From contig NZ_CP109078.1 in NCBI RefSeq assembly GCF_035917455.1, positions 4,216,001 through 4,280,000 of the forward strand: a stretch of 64,000 nucleotides of DNA, written 5' to 3'. Source of the DNA: Micromonospora sp. NBC_01796. GTDB lineage: Bacteria > Actinomycetota > Actinomycetes > Mycobacteriales > Micromonosporaceae. Below the pieces are notes generated by a model. It saw only the letters and a program-made list of their open reading frames with translations, made no database searches and was not told the origin of the DNA. Both the position numbers and the translations under genes were made by a program. Positions 34,435-43,776 of this stretch are shown here, piece by piece (within the stretch, counting starts at the first letter, position 1; each line of letters starts with the position of its first letter).

Positions 34435-34976
34435 AACTTCCGTCACTCCTTCCCCTGTCCGCGTGGCCCGACGGCAGCCGAACCATGACCGAGGCTAACT
34501 GGTTTGTGAGCTTTGATCGGATTAATGCGCCTTTTGTTCTATCGCCCCCGTACGGGCGATGCCCTGTGCTATCCGGCCCTTGGTTGCGGTACGCGCCGTC
34601 TGTCGATCAATCGGGCCGGGGAGCCCAACCGGGCGCCAATGACGAGTTTTCCGGCAGGGTGCGAGGGGTGCGGGCAGGGGAAGGGATCGGTGGTTGTCGT
34701 TGGGGTGTTGTGGTGGAAGCGCTCCCATGCAAGAATTCATCCACTGTGTAGGGGAGCCATACCGCGCAGTGGACGTCGAGGGCATCCGGTCTCCGGACGA
34801 CGTCGACCCGGCCGGGAGCTACGGCCGGCACCACCACCGTTCTTTGCTGCCCGTCCGGGCCGGGCAATCGAAGTCCCCATGGCGCCTTGTGGACCACCCC
34901 ACCGGTTCACGTCCGCGAGGCCGCCGCGCGCCGGGCCCCGCCATCGCGGACCGGCTGGCCCAAGGAGATCAGTCGC
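34435..34976. other. 542-bp regulatory gap between surface-protein and cellulase genes
   Basis: The right half holds the CebR-type promoter/operator and a leader of about 230 nt for the cellulase gene. The left half is less GC-rich than the coding DNA and must contain the divergent promoter for the surface-protein/sortase genes, but no convincing hexamers were found. No small gene with a good ribosome site was recognised. Confidence 0.6.
34708..34736 (+). promoter_or_regulatory. Promoter with CebR/CelR-type operator in the spacer
   Basis: TGGAAGCGCTCCCA (34714-34727) differs at one base from TGGGAGCGCTCCCA, the operator of the LacI-family cellulose regulators CebR (Streptomyces) and CelR (Thermobifida). 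It lies inside a 17-bp spacer between TTGTGG (34708-34713) and AAGAAT (34731-34736). A bound repressor would block this promoter. The GH6 gene starts 250 bp downstream, so derepression by cello-oligosaccharides is predicted. Confidence 0.75.
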
Positions 34977-36776
34977 ATGAATTTACGGAGTAGATTGTCC
35001 GGCCGACGCAAAGCAGTGGTGCTGGCGGCCGCGAGCACGTTGGTGGCCGCCGGTCTCGTCACCCTTCCGGTCACCGTGGCCCACGCGGCCACCCAGTGCA
35101 GCGTCACGTACACCACCAGCCAGTGGCAGGGCGGCTTCAGCGCCAACCTGACCATCCGCAACATCGGCGACCCGCTGAACGGGTGGACGCTCGGCTTCAC
35201 CTTCCCCAACAGCAGCCAGCGGGTGCAGCAGGGCTGGTCGGCCACCTGGACCCAGTCGGGGAGCCAGGTGACCGCGCAGAGCATGTCGTGGAACGGCTCG
35301 CTGGCCACCGGAGCCTCGACCGGCATCGGCTTCAACGGCGCCTGGAGCGGCAGCAACCCCGCCCCGACCTCGTTCACCATCAACGGCACCGTGTGCAACG
35401 GCGGTAACCCCACAACTCCGCCGACCACCCCGCCGACAACGCCGCCGACCACCCCGCCGACGACTCCGCCCACCACCACCCCGCCGCCCACCACGACCCC
35501 GCCTCCCACGACCACGCCTCCGCCGGGTGGACCTCGGGTGGACAACCCGTACGTGGGTGCCACGGGTTATGTGAACCCGGACTGGAAGGCCAAGGCCGAC
35601 GCCGAGCCGGGCGGCAGCCGGATCTCGAACAACCCGACCGGCGTCTGGATGGACCGGATCGCGGCGATCAACGGTTCCGCCTCCGCCCGTGGTCTGCGCG
35701 CCCACCTCGACACCGCGCTGGCGCAGAACGCCGGCTACATCCAGATCGTCATCTACAACCTGCCCGGCCGGGACTGTTCGGCGCTGGCGTCCAATGGTGA
35801 GTTGGGGCCGACAGAGCTGGACCGGTACAAGACGGCGTACATCGACCCGATCGCGGCGATCATGGGTGAGGCCAAGTACCGCAACCTCCGGATCATCAAC
35901 ATCATCGAGATCGACTCGCTGCCGAACCTGGTCACCAACACGGGTAGCCGGCCCACCGCCGTCCCGGCGTGCGACGTCATGAAGGCGAACGGCAACTACG
36001 TCAACGGCGTCGGGTACGCCCTGGCGAAGCTGGGCGCGCTGCCGAACACGTACAACTACATCGACGCCGGCCACCATGGCTGGATCGGCTGGGACGACAA
36101 CTTCGGCCCGTCCGCGACCCTGTTCGCCGAGGCCGCTCGGGCCTCCGGCAGCACGGTGAACAACGTGCACGGCTTCATCGTGAACACCGCCAACTACGGC
36201 GCCCTGACCGAGCCGTACTTCAACATCAACAGCGCCGTCGGCGGTACGTCGGTGCGGCAGTCCAAGTGGGTCGACTGGAACCGGTACGTGGACGAGCAGT
36301 CGTTTGCACAGGGGTTCCGTACCCAGCTCATCAGCGCCGGGTTCAACTCCAACGTCGGCATGCTGATCGACACCAGTCGTAACGGTTGGGGTGGCTCGGC
36401 CCGGCCGACCGGCCCGGGCGCGACGACCAACGTGGACACCTTCGTCGACGGCGGCCGGACCGACCGGCGGATCCACACCGGCAACTGGTGCAACCAGAGC
36501 GGTGCCGGTATCGGCGAGCGCCCCCGGGCCGCGCCGGCCACCGGCATCGACGCCTACGTGTGGATCAAGCCCCCGGGTGAGTCCGACGGCGCCAGCCGGG
36601 AGATCCCGAACGACGAGGGCAAGGGCTTCGACCGGATGTGCGACCCGACGTACGGCGGCAACGCCCGTAACGGCAACAACATGAGTGGCGCCCTGGCCAA
36701 CGCCCCGCTCTCGGGACAATGGTTCTCGGCCCAGTTCCAGCAGCTCATGCAGAACGCGTACCCGCCGCTGTCGTAG
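34977..36776 (+). CDS. Secreted GH6 cellobiohydrolase with N-terminal CBM2
   Basis: 599 residues. A signal peptide ends at about VAHA (37). CBM2 covers about 40-140 with terminal Cys41 and Cys140 and the binding-face Trp residues (WQGG, GWSATW, SMSWNG). A Thr/Pro linker, largely (TPPT)n, spans about 144-185. The GH6 catalytic domain follows, with VIYNLPGRDCSALASNGELG carrying the catalytic Asp, YIDAGHHGWIGWDDN, and DAYVWIKPPGESDG. The loops match the exo-acting Cel6B type rather than short endoglucanases. It would release cellobiose from cellulose chain ends outside the cell. CAAGGAGATCAGTCGC precedes the ATG. Confidence 0.93.
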   Translation: MNLRSRLSGRRKAVVLAAASTLVAAGLVTLPVTVAHAATQCSVTYTTSQWQGGFSANLTIRNIGDPLNGWTLGFTFPNSSQRVQQGWSATWTQSGSQVTAQSMSWNGSLATGASTGIGFNGAWSGSNPAPTSFTINGTVCNGGNPTTPPTTPPTTPPTTPPTTPPTTTPPPTTTPPPTTTPPPGGPRVDNPYVGATGYVNPDWKAKADAEPGGSRISNNPTGVWMDRIAAINGSASARGLRAHLDTALAQNAGYIQIVIYNLPGRDCSALASNGELGPTELDRYKTAYIDPIAAIMGEAKYRNLRIINIIEIDSLPNLVTNTGSRPTAVPACDVMKANGNYVNGVGYALAKLGALPNTYNYIDAGHHGWIGWDDNFGPSATLFAEAARASGSTVNNVHGFIVNTANYGALTEPYFNINSAVGGTSVRQSKWVDWNRYVDEQSFAQGFRTQLISAGFNSNVGMLIDTSRNGWGGSARPTGPGATTNVDTFVDGGRTDRRIHTGNWCNQSGAGIGERPRAAPATGIDAYVWIKPPGESDGASREIPNDEGKGFDRMCDPTYGGNARNGNNMSGALANAPLSGQWFSAQFQQLMQNAYPPLS

Positions 36777-36805
36777 TGCTCGGGTAGGCACGCCGCACCA
36801 CCGCG

Positions 36806-36844
36806 GGATCCCTGGTCCGACCGTGACGGTCGGGCCAGGGATCC
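36806..36844. terminator. Terminator after the cellulase gene
   Basis: Arms 36806-36823 and 36827-36844 pair over 18 positions with one U-G, closing a TGA triloop. The gene on the other strand ends 13 bp further on, so it may serve both. Confidence 0.8.
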
Positions 36845-36856
36845 ATGCGTACGGGG

Positions 36857-37222
36857 TCAGGGAACGGTCTTCTCGATCGCGGCCGCGCCCTGTTCCGCCA
36901 ACATCCGGCGGGCTCGTTCGAGGTTGGCCGGGGTGGGGTCGGCACCCCACGCGGCCACCAGGTCCTCCGGTTCCCAGGGCTGTTCGGCCCCGGTACGCGT
37001 CTGGTCCGAACCGGGGTAGCCGCCGCCCTGTGAGTCGCCGATCAGCTCCTCGGTGGGCGGAAAGTCACCCGGTACGTCGTCCGGCCCGAGGAACTCGGGC
37101 GTGTTCGAATCCCGCCCGCCACCCGTTCTGAGCTGGGGCAGGGTGCTCTCGTCGTCGGCGGCCGAGGCCATCTCCGGGGACTCCTCCAGCGGCCGGTCCA
37201 GGCCCGGATCGCGCTCCGTCAT
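36857..37222 (-). CDS. Small acidic protein of unknown function
   Basis: 121 residues, mostly Asp/Glu/Pro/Gly-rich and probably disordered up to about residue 80. A short helical C-terminal segment follows (EPEDLVAAWGADPTPANLERARRMLAEQGAAAIEKT). No known domain was recognised and no export signal is seen. It is the third of three same-strand genes for small acidic proteins (101 bp after the second) and may belong to the same transcript. Confidence 0.6.
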   Translation of the reverse strand: MTERDPGLDRPLEESPEMASAADDESTLPQLRTGGGRDSNTPEFLGPDDVPGDFPPTEELIGDSQGGGYPGSDQTRTGAEQPWEPEDLVAAWGADPTPANLERARRMLAEQGAAAIEKTVP

Positions 37223-37323
37223 GTTGCTGCCCTCCTGTCCGGTAGCGGCGTCGTTCCCATCGGACTCGGCTACCCGGGATCGTCGCCGCCATGCCGACCC
37301 GTACCCGGTCGGGTGGGCGGGAG

Positions 37324-38166
37324 TCAGCGGTCGAGCACCCGGTCGAGGAAGTCGCGGTAGCGGCGGATGCTGAGCCGGATCCGTTCGGTCTCACCGGCGT
37401 CGTCCGCGCCGGCACCGCCGTCGTGGCCGCCGTCGAGCTTGTCGCGTTGCGCGGCGAGTGCGGAGGTGAGGGACTCGACGGCCTCGCCGACCAGTTCGCG
37501 TGCCTCGCCGAGGGCGGCCTGCGGGTCGTCCACGAAGCGCAACTGCACGTCGCGCCAGCGGTCCCGAAGCCCGGCGGTGGTCTCCTGGTCGAGCAGCGGC
37601 CCGGACCCGTCCCCGTCGACCGTGGCACTCGGAGCTGCGGTACTCGGAGTGGTCGCGGCCGTACCCGGTTCGGGGGTCTGGACGTCGAACGCCTCGCCGT
37701 CGGTCTGCCCGTTGTCGGGGCCGACGGTCTCGTCCACCCGGGCGTCGAACTCGTCGGTCCGGTTTCCGCTGGCCAGCGCCGACGCGGCGACCGCGCCGCC
37801 GACCGTCGGGGCGCCGAAGGTGGTCGGCAGCGGTGCCGGCTCGTGGTACTCGGTCCGGTCCGGATCGTCGGCCCGGTCCCGGCCGTCGACCCGGTCGAGA
37901 TCGTCGTCCAGCCGATCGCGGGCGAGGTCGTCGTCGAGCCGGTCCCGGTCGGGATCGTCCAGCGGGTCCCGGTCGTCGGTCCGGTCCGGGTCGTCGGTCC
38001 GGTCGAGATCGTCGACCCGCTCGGGGTCGTCGGTCCGGTCCCGGCCGTTCATCCGGTCGGCGTCGTCGGTCCGGTCCGGGTCGTCGGGCCAGTCCCGGTC
38101 GTCCACCTGTACGGGGGTGCGGGCGGTCTGCTGGTCGTCCTGGTTCTGCTGGTCGTGCTGACGCAT
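37324..38166 (-). CDS. Protein with Asp/Arg repeat region and a C-terminal helical domain
   Basis: 280 residues. Residues about 20-105 are a low-complexity charged tract built on DRTDDPDRTDD-type units, giving an almost pure Asp/Arg polyampholyte. An Ala/Thr-rich linker follows. The last 90 residues form a helical domain (LRDRWRDVQLRFVDDPQAAL to RRYRDFLDRVLD) with the same pattern as the domain in the next gene upstream: W-x-x-(V/I)-Q-x-x-FVD-x-P, ELV, and a terminal YR-x-(L/F) helix. No function is known. It starts 13 bp after the upstream gene's stop, so the two are co-transcribed. Confidence 0.7.
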   Translation of the reverse strand: MRQHDQQNQDDQQTARTPVQVDDRDWPDDPDRTDDADRMNGRDRTDDPERVDDLDRTDDPDRTDDRDPLDDPDRDRLDDDLARDRLDDDLDRVDGRDRADDPDRTEYHEPAPLPTTFGAPTVGGAVAASALASGNRTDEFDARVDETVGPDNGQTDGEAFDVQTPEPGTAATTPSTAAPSATVDGDGSGPLLDQETTAGLRDRWRDVQLRFVDDPQAALGEARELVGEAVESLTSALAAQRDKLDGGHDGGAGADDAGETERIRLSIRRYRDFLDRVLDR

Positions 38167-38179
38167 GGGGATGTACTCC

Positions 38180-38857
38180 TCACCGGCTTGGCGCGTCCTG
38201 CGGCGACTGCCGCGGGGCGGGCTCTGGGGTGTGCTGAGGCTTCTGGGGCTGGGGGTCCGATTCGGTGGTCTCGGGCGGGGTGACCGGCTCGTCGGGGCGT
38301 ACCGCTTCGGTTGTGGAGTCGGTGCCGAGGTCGGTGCCGAGCAGGTCGCCGAAGAGGGCCCGGTAGTGCACCAGGGCCTGACGCAGGTCCTCCGTGTCGG
38401 CTTCGCCGCGCTGGTCGCGCAGGCGGATCTCGTGGGCGTCGCGGTAGTGGGACAGGGTCCGGGCGTGCTCGACGGAGAGGGTGGCGAGCTGCTCGTCGTA
38501 GTCCCCGGTCGGGTAGCCGCGCTCGGCGATCAGGCGGGTGACCAGTTCGTCGGCCGCACCGACCGAGTCGTTGGGCGCGTCGACGAAGTTGGCCTGGATG
38601 TCCGCCCAGGTGGTGGCGTACCGCTGGCGGGACTCCTCGGAGAGCGGGGTGAGGGTCAGCTCGGCGTGCCGGCGGGTACGTTCGCGCAGTTCCCGCTCGG
38701 CCTCGCCGCGGCTCTCCCGTTCGGCGACGGCCTGGTCGTACTCCGGGCCGAACTGGCGTCGGAGCGCGGCCCGGCGGGTGACCGCCCAGATCGACGCGGC
38801 GATGACCACGACGAGTACGGCGGCCACGACAATGACGATGACCTGCGTGGGTGACAT
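38180..38857 (-). CDS. Single-pass membrane protein paralogous to the Asp/Arg protein
   Basis: 225 residues. One N-terminal membrane helix (VIVIVVAAVLVVVIAASIWAV) is followed by a charged helical segment. The domain shared with its neighbour comes next (TTWADIQANFVDAPNDSVGAADELV to LVHYRALFGDLL), and a Pro/Gln-rich tail ends the protein. With the helix at the N-terminus the domain is probably cytoplasmic. It is the first gene of the minus-strand cluster and is divergent from the catalase gene. The function is unknown. Confidence 0.75.
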   Translation of the reverse strand: MSPTQVIVIVVAAVLVVVIAASIWAVTRRAALRRQFGPEYDQAVAERESRGEAERELRERTRRHAELTLTPLSEESRQRYATTWADIQANFVDAPNDSVGAADELVTRLIAERGYPTGDYDEQLATLSVEHARTLSHYRDAHEIRLRDQRGEADTEDLRQALVHYRALFGDLLGTDLGTDSTTEAVRPDEPVTPPETTESDPQPQKPQHTPEPAPRQSPQDAPSR

Positions 38858-39191
38858 GGGATCCTCCTTCGCCCTCTGCTATTCCCGCTGCGAGGTGATC
38901 GCCAATCCCCGGTCGGGATATTTTCGTTCGATCCTCAGGCGAGTCGTGCCGTTCGTGGCGCTCTGTCTGGTATTAGGGGTGATTCGCGGCACCTCGATGG
39001 GAACCCGCCGACCCTGGTTGTTAACTTGACTCATTCCAAAAAACGCGCTTTGGTGGAGTGGTGCCGGTCGGCTCCATTGGGTTTGCGCCATCTGGGTGGG
39101 TTGACCGCTACCGGGCCGGTTCGCCGGTTTGAACCGAGATCATTTTTTGGGGCCGCCGTACGGGCTCCCAGGGATCGTCAGGAGGAGAACC
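38858..39191. other. 334-bp divergent promoter region before the catalase gene
   Basis: The DNA is AT-richer than its flanks. TTGACT at 39026-39031 could be a -35 towards catalase but lacks a good -10 at 17 bp (TTTGGT). GTTC (38951) followed by GGTATT (38969) is a loose match to a SigB-type stress promoter. Neither is convincing and no Fur-type palindrome was found. Confidence 0.35.
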
Positions 39192-40682
39192 ATGAGCGAT
39201 CTCCAGGCCGAGAAGGCAACGCTCACGACCCGTCAGGGTCACCCCGTGCACAACAACCAGCAGCAGCGCACCGTCGGGTCACGCGGCCCGGCGACCCTGG
39301 AGAACTACCACTTCCTCGAGAAGATCAGCCACTTCGACCGGGAGCGGATCCCGGAGCGGGTGGTGCACGCCCGCGGCTTCGTCGCGCACGGTGAGTTCGA
39401 GGCGTACGGCAGGATCGGTGCCGAGCCGGCCTCGACGTACACCCGGGCCAAGCTCTTCCAGGTCGAGGGCACGAAGACCCCGGTCTCGGTCCGCTTCTCC
39501 ACCGTCATCGGCGGCCGGGACTCGTCCGAGGCGACCCGCGACCCGCGCGGTTTCGCGGTGAAGTTCCGCACCGAGGACGGCAACTGGGACCTCGTCGGCA
39601 ACAACCTCCCGGTCTTCTTCATCCGGGACGCGATCAAGTTCCCGGACGTGATCCACTCGCTCAAGCCGGACCCGGTGACCTTCCGTCAGGAACCGAACCG
39701 GATCTTCGACTTCATGTCGAACACCCCCGAGTCGATGCACATGCTGACCTGGCTGTTCAGCCCGCGCGGCATCCCGGCCAACTACCGGACCCAGGACGGC
39801 TTCGGGGTGAACACGTACCGGATGGTCAACGCCGCCGGTGAGGGTGTGCTGGTCAAGTACCACTGGAAGTCGCGGCAGGGCATCGAGTCGCTGACCGAGG
39901 AGCAGGCCGCCGCGATCCAGGCCACCGAACTCGGCCACGCCTCGAAGGACCTCTACGAGGCGATCGAGCGCGGCGAGTACCCGCAGTGGGAGCTGAACGT
40001 CCAGATCATGAGCGACGACGAGCACCCGGAGCTGGACTTCGACCCGCTCGACGACACCAAGACCTGGCCGGAGGACATCTTCCCGCTCCGTCCGGTCGGC
40101 GTGATGACGCTCAACCGCAACGTCACCGACCACCACAACGAGAACGAGCAGATCGCGTTCGGCACCGGTGTGCTGGTCGACGGGCTGGACTTCAGCGACG
40201 ACAAGATGCTCGTCGGCCGGACCTTCTCCTACTCCGACACCCAGCGCTACCGGGTCGGCCCGAACTACCTCCAACTCCCGGTGAACGCGCCGCGCGAGGA
40301 CGTACGGGTGAGCACCAACCAGGGCGGCGGCCCGATGTCGTACGGGGTGGACAACCGGGGCGGCAACCCGCACATCAACTTCGAGCCGTCGTCGGTCGCC
40401 GGTCTCCGGGAGGCCGACGACTCCTACCGCGAGTACCGGCCGCACGTGTCGGGTCAGGTGCTGCGCGCACCGATCGAGCGGCAGAACAACTACGCCCAGG
40501 CCGGTGAGCGGTTCCGGACCATGCCGGAGTGGGAGCGCGACGACCTGGTGAAGAACTTCGTCAACCTGCTGGGCCAGTGCGACAAGCACATCCAGGAGAA
40601 AATGGTCTGGCACTTCGACCAGGCGGACGCGGCGTTTGGTCGCCGGGTGGCCGAGGGACTCGGCCTCACCGCCGACTCCTGA
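39192..40682 (+). CDS. katA: Monofunctional heme catalase
   Basis: 496 residues, the small-subunit catalase size. The distal His59 lies in [14 protein letters not shown], the distal Asn in [16 protein letters not shown], and the proximal heme-ligand Tyr in [18 protein letters not shown]. It converts hydrogen peroxide to water and oxygen in the cytoplasm. AGGAGGAGAACC precedes the ATG. It is monocistronic, with its own terminator. The symbol katA is by family convention. Confidence 0.95.
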   Translation: MSDLQAEKATLTTRQGHPVHNNQQQRTVGSRGPATLENYHFLEKISHFDRERIPERVVHARGFVAHGEFEAYGRIGAEPASTYTRAKLFQVEGTKTPVSVRFSTVIGGRDSSEATRDPRGFAVKFRTEDGNWDLVGNNLPVFFIRDAIKFPDVIHSLKPDPVTFRQEPNRIFDFMSNTPESMHMLTWLFSPRGIPANYRTQDGFGVNTYRMVNAAGEGVLVKYHWKSRQGIESLTEEQAAAIQATELGHASKDLYEAIERGEYPQWELNVQIMSDDEHPELDFDPLDDTKTWPEDIFPLRPVGVMTLNRNVTDHHNENEQIAFGTGVLVDGLDFSDDKMLVGRTFSYSDTQRYRVGPNYLQLPVNAPREDVRVSTNQGGGPMSYGVDNRGGNPHINFEPSSVAGLREADDSYREYRPHVSGQVLRAPIERQNNYAQAGERFRTMPEWERDDLVKNFVNLLGQCDKHIQEKMVWHFDQADAAFGRRVAEGLGLTADS

Positions 40683-40750
40683 TCCGATTGCTCGATGCCG
40701 GCCCCGCCATGAGCGGTCCCCGGTACGGCCCGAGTAACACCGAGTACTTG

Positions 40751-40785
40751 CGGGATGCCCCGGACGCATTCTCCGGGGCATCCCG
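40751..40785 (+). terminator. Rho-independent-like terminator of the catalase gene
   Basis: CGGGATGCCCCGGA (40751-40764) and its exact complement (40772-40785) form a 14-bp stem with a 7-nt loop, followed by TTTCTGCTGCTCTT. Confidence 0.82.
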
Positions 40786-40991
40786 TTTCTGCTGCTCTTC
40801 CCGTACGTGGTCGCTCTGCGGGGCGACGGAATGACCGGGTGTGCCGATCGCCGGCCCACCCCGTACGCCGATGGCTCACGCTTGTCCGGCAATAGCGGCG
40901 GCGTGACAGTGACAATGGCATCGGCGTGGTGGACCGATCGGGCACAGTACCGATATGGGTCGAGTTTGGACAGTGGTCGGGAAGCCCACCC

Positions 40992-41015
40992 GGAACGTCC
41001 GGTAGTGCATACGTC
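40992..41015 (+). promoter_or_regulatory. Candidate ECF-sigma promoter before the conservon
   Basis: GGAAC (40992-40996) and CGTC (41012-41015) are 15 bp apart, close to the ECF-type consensus GGAAC-N15/16-CGTT. The conservon begins 110 bp downstream. The rest of the 442-bp gap (40683-41124) holds the catalase terminator and no recognisable gene. Confidence 0.4.
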
Positions 41016-41124
41016 TCCGATTACGTATCCTGCCGGAGGCGCACGCTCGAATTCCGTGACCCCTCGCGAGGACACGGACCGGCCGGGCCCGGTTTTCCCT
41101 CCTGCCACCCCCGGGCGAGGTCCG

Positions 41125-43776
41125 ATGAATAGCCGTAACTGGACGATCCGTTCAAAGATCATCGCGTTGGTCGCCGTACCGATCGCCGCGTTGTTGGCGC
41201 TGTGGATCTTCGCCACCCTGCTCACCGTCGAGCCCGCCACCCGGCTGCTCTCCGCGCAGTCCCTGCTCGACAAGATCGGCCATCCGGGCACCGCCGTGGT
41301 CGGTGAACTACAGGCCGAACGCCGGCTCTCCATTCGCTACCTCGCCGGTGGTGACCTCGCCGCCCTGAACGAGCAGCGGGCGAAGACCGACCGGTCGGTG
41401 GCCGAGATGCGGCGCCTCACCTACGGCAGCGGTCTGCTCGACTCCGGTGGCGACCAGCTCCGCGGCCGGGTCGACCAGCTCTTCGTGGCCCTGGACGCGC
41501 TCCCCTCCGGCCGGGGCTTCATCGACCGCAAGGACATGGACCGGGCCGGGGCGTTCGGCCTCTACAGCAGCACGGTCTCGCTGACCTACCGGGTCTTCGA
41601 CTCGATGGCCGCGCTGGGCGTGGACGGCGTCAACGTGGAGTCCCTCAACGTGATCGCCCTCGGTCGCGCCCGCGAGGTACTCGACCAGGTCGACGCCGTA
41701 CTCGCCGGGGCGTTTGTCGCCGGCCGGTTCGCCGAGGGGGAGTACCCGCAGGTGGTGCAGGCGATCGGCACCCAGCGGTTCCTCTACGAGGAGTCGGTGG
41801 CGAACCTGCCGGACGGCGACCGGGCCGCGTACCAGCGGCTGGTCGACGGTGACGACTTCATCCGGGTCCGGGCGATGATGGCCGACGTGGTCGCCAAGGG
41901 CCGGACCGGTGCCGCGGTGCCGGTCAGCGCCGAGGCGTGGCGGACCAGCTACGACAACGTCCAACGGCAGTTGCACGACTTCGAACTGGCCGCCGCGGAC
42001 ACGCTCACCGACCGGGCCAAGCCGGTCGCGGTCCAGGTGCTGGTCCGGCTCGGCCTCGCCGGCCTGCTCGGGCTGGCCGCGGTCATCCTCTCCATGTTCA
42101 TCGCGATCCGGGTCGGCCGCTCCCTGATCGGCCGGCTGACCGGCCTGCGTACGGCAGCACTGGACCTCGCCGGCAACCGGCTGCCCGACGTCGTCGGGCG
42201 GTTGCGCCGGGGCGAGGAGGTCGACGTCGCCCGCGAGTCCCCGGACCTGGAGTACGGCCGGGACGAGATCGGCCAGGTCGGAAACGCGTTCAGCGAGGTC
42301 CAGCGCACCGCCGTACGTTCCGCGGTGGACGAGGCGGGACTGCGGCGCGGGATGAACGAGGTGTTCCTCAACATCGCCCGGCGCAGCCAGACCCTGCTGC
42401 ACCGCCAGCTCGCCCTGCTCGACAAGATGGAGCGGCGGGTCACCGAGCCGGAGGAACTGGAGGACCTGTTCCGGATCGACCACATGGCCACCCGGATGCG
42501 ACGGCACGCCGAGGACCTCGTCATCCTCGCCGGTGCCGCACCCGGTCGGGGTTGGCGCAACCCGGTCGCCATGGTCGACGTGATGCGCGGGGCGATCTCC
42601 GAGGTCGAGGACTACGCCCGGGTCGACGTGGCCGCCGTACAACCCGCGTCGACGGTCGGCCCGGCGGTCGGTGACGTCATCCACCTGCTGGCCGAGCTGA
42701 TCGAGAACGCCACCTCGTTCTCGCCGCCGCACACCCGGGTACGGGTCACCGGTCAACTCGTCCCGAACGGGTACGCCGTCGAGGTCGAGGACCGGGGCCT
42801 GGGCATGACCCCGGAGGCGCTGGAGCTGGCGAACCAGCGGTTGGCCGAGCCACCCGAGTTCGACCCGGTGAACAGCGCCCGGCTGGGCCTGTTCGTGGTC
42901 GCCCAGCTCGGTGCCCGGCACGGGGTCAGGGTGCAGCTCCGCCCGTCCCCGTACGGCGGGGTCACCGCGGTGGTGTTGATCCCCGGTGAGCTGGTGGCAC
43001 CCGGCAACGGCCCGCTCGCCCTGCCCGGACGACCGACCGAGCCGGTCAAGGCGATCGACACGGTCGAGTCCGGTGAGCTGGTGGAGCCGGGTTCCGGCCC
43101 GGCGCCCGGCGCGGTGTCGGCGACGCTCTCCGGGGCGCTGGCCGGTCGCGGCGGTGGCCCGGGTACCCGGGGCGGACTGACCGGCCGGGCCGGTTCCGCC
43201 CAACGGGCCGGCTCGGGGGCACCGGAGCGCCGGGCCCGGACCCTCGGACGGTTGACCGCGGTGCCGAGCACGGCCGACCGGGACACCCCGGACCGGACGG
43301 GCGGACCGTTCGCGGCGCCCGCCGCCGTGCCGATCGGTACGCCCGCCGAGACCCTGCCGCCGCCGCCGGCCGACCCCGCCACGGCTCCGCTGGGTGAGGA
43401 CGGGCTGCCCCGCCGGATCCGGCAGACCAGCCTGGCGCCGCAGTTGCGTGAGCCGGCGCTGCCCGACGAGCCGGCCGCCCGTACCGAGGGCGCAACGGAC
43501 CGGCGGACGAAGACGGCCGCCCGCTCCCCGGAGGAGGTCCGGGCGATGATGTCGGCGATGCAGGCCGGTACCGCGCGTGGCCGCCGGGACGCGGCGGGTC
43601 CGACCGACTCGCCCACCGTCCAACTGGCGACCCTCAAACCGCCCGCCCCCGCGCCGAACGCGGCTGCGGCTCCGTCCACCCCGGGGAACGACGAGCCGGT
43701 CACCGCCCCGCCGGCCAGCTCAGCCGATGCCCCGGTCACCGACCCGGGCTCCACCGATTCTGGAAGGGACGCGTAG
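41125..43776 (+). CDS. cvnA: Conservon sensor-kinase-like protein CvnA
   Basis: 883 residues. A first membrane helix (KIIALVAVPIAALLALWIFA) is followed by an extracytoplasmic nitrate/nitrite-sensing-type helical domain (about 50-300). A second helix (VLVRLGLAGLLGLAAVILSMF, about 304-325), a HAMP-like linker and a GHKL ATPase domain follow, with N-box LLAELIENATSFSPP (about 520) and G-box VEDRGLGMTPE. No canonical phospho-acceptor His box is evident, as is typical for CvnA. Residues from about 640 are a disordered Pro/Ala-rich tail. The next three genes overlap head to tail and complete the conservon, which acts like a membrane-bound G-protein complex. Confidence 0.92.
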   Translation: MNSRNWTIRSKIIALVAVPIAALLALWIFATLLTVEPATRLLSAQSLLDKIGHPGTAVVGELQAERRLSIRYLAGGDLAALNEQRAKTDRSVAEMRRLTYGSGLLDSGGDQLRGRVDQLFVALDALPSGRGFIDRKDMDRAGAFGLYSSTVSLTYRVFDSMAALGVDGVNVESLNVIALGRAREVLDQVDAVLAGAFVAGRFAEGEYPQVVQAIGTQRFLYEESVANLPDGDRAAYQRLVDGDDFIRVRAMMADVVAKGRTGAAVPVSAEAWRTSYDNVQRQLHDFELAAADTLTDRAKPVAVQVLVRLGLAGLLGLAAVILSMFIAIRVGRSLIGRLTGLRTAALDLAGNRLPDVVGRLRRGEEVDVARESPDLEYGRDEIGQVGNAFSEVQRTAVRSAVDEAGLRRGMNEVFLNIARRSQTLLHRQLALLDKMERRVTEPEELEDLFRIDHMATRMRRHAEDLVILAGAAPGRGWRNPVAMVDVMRGAISEVEDYARVDVAAVQPASTVGPAVGDVIHLLAELIENATSFSPPHTRVRVTGQLVPNGYAVEVEDRGLGMTPEALELANQRLAEPPEFDPVNSARLGLFVVAQLGARHGVRVQLRPSPYGGVTAVVLIPGELVAPGNGPLALPGRPTEPVKAIDTVESGELVEPGSGPAPGAVSATLSGALAGRGGGPGTRGGLTGRAGSAQRAGSGAPERRARTLGRLTAVPSTADRDTPDRTGGPFAAPAAVPIGTPAETLPPPPADPATAPLGEDGLPRRIRQTSLAPQLREPALPDEPAARTEGATDRRTKTAARSPEEVRAMMSAMQAGTARGRRDAAGPTDSPTVQLATLKPPAPAPNAAAAPSTPGNDEPVTAPPASSADAPVTDPGSTDSGRDA

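Noticed and set aside
37095-37120. GTTCGAATCC resembling a tRNA T-loop
   Set aside because: No D-arm, anticodon arm or acceptor pairing could be drawn around it, and it lies inside a coding frame on the other strand.
38951-38974. A SigB-type promoter before catalase
   Set aside because: GTTC-N14-GGTATT only loosely matches GNNT-N14/16-GGGTAT, and the distance to the ATG is over 200 bp. It was kept only as a remark in the gap entry.
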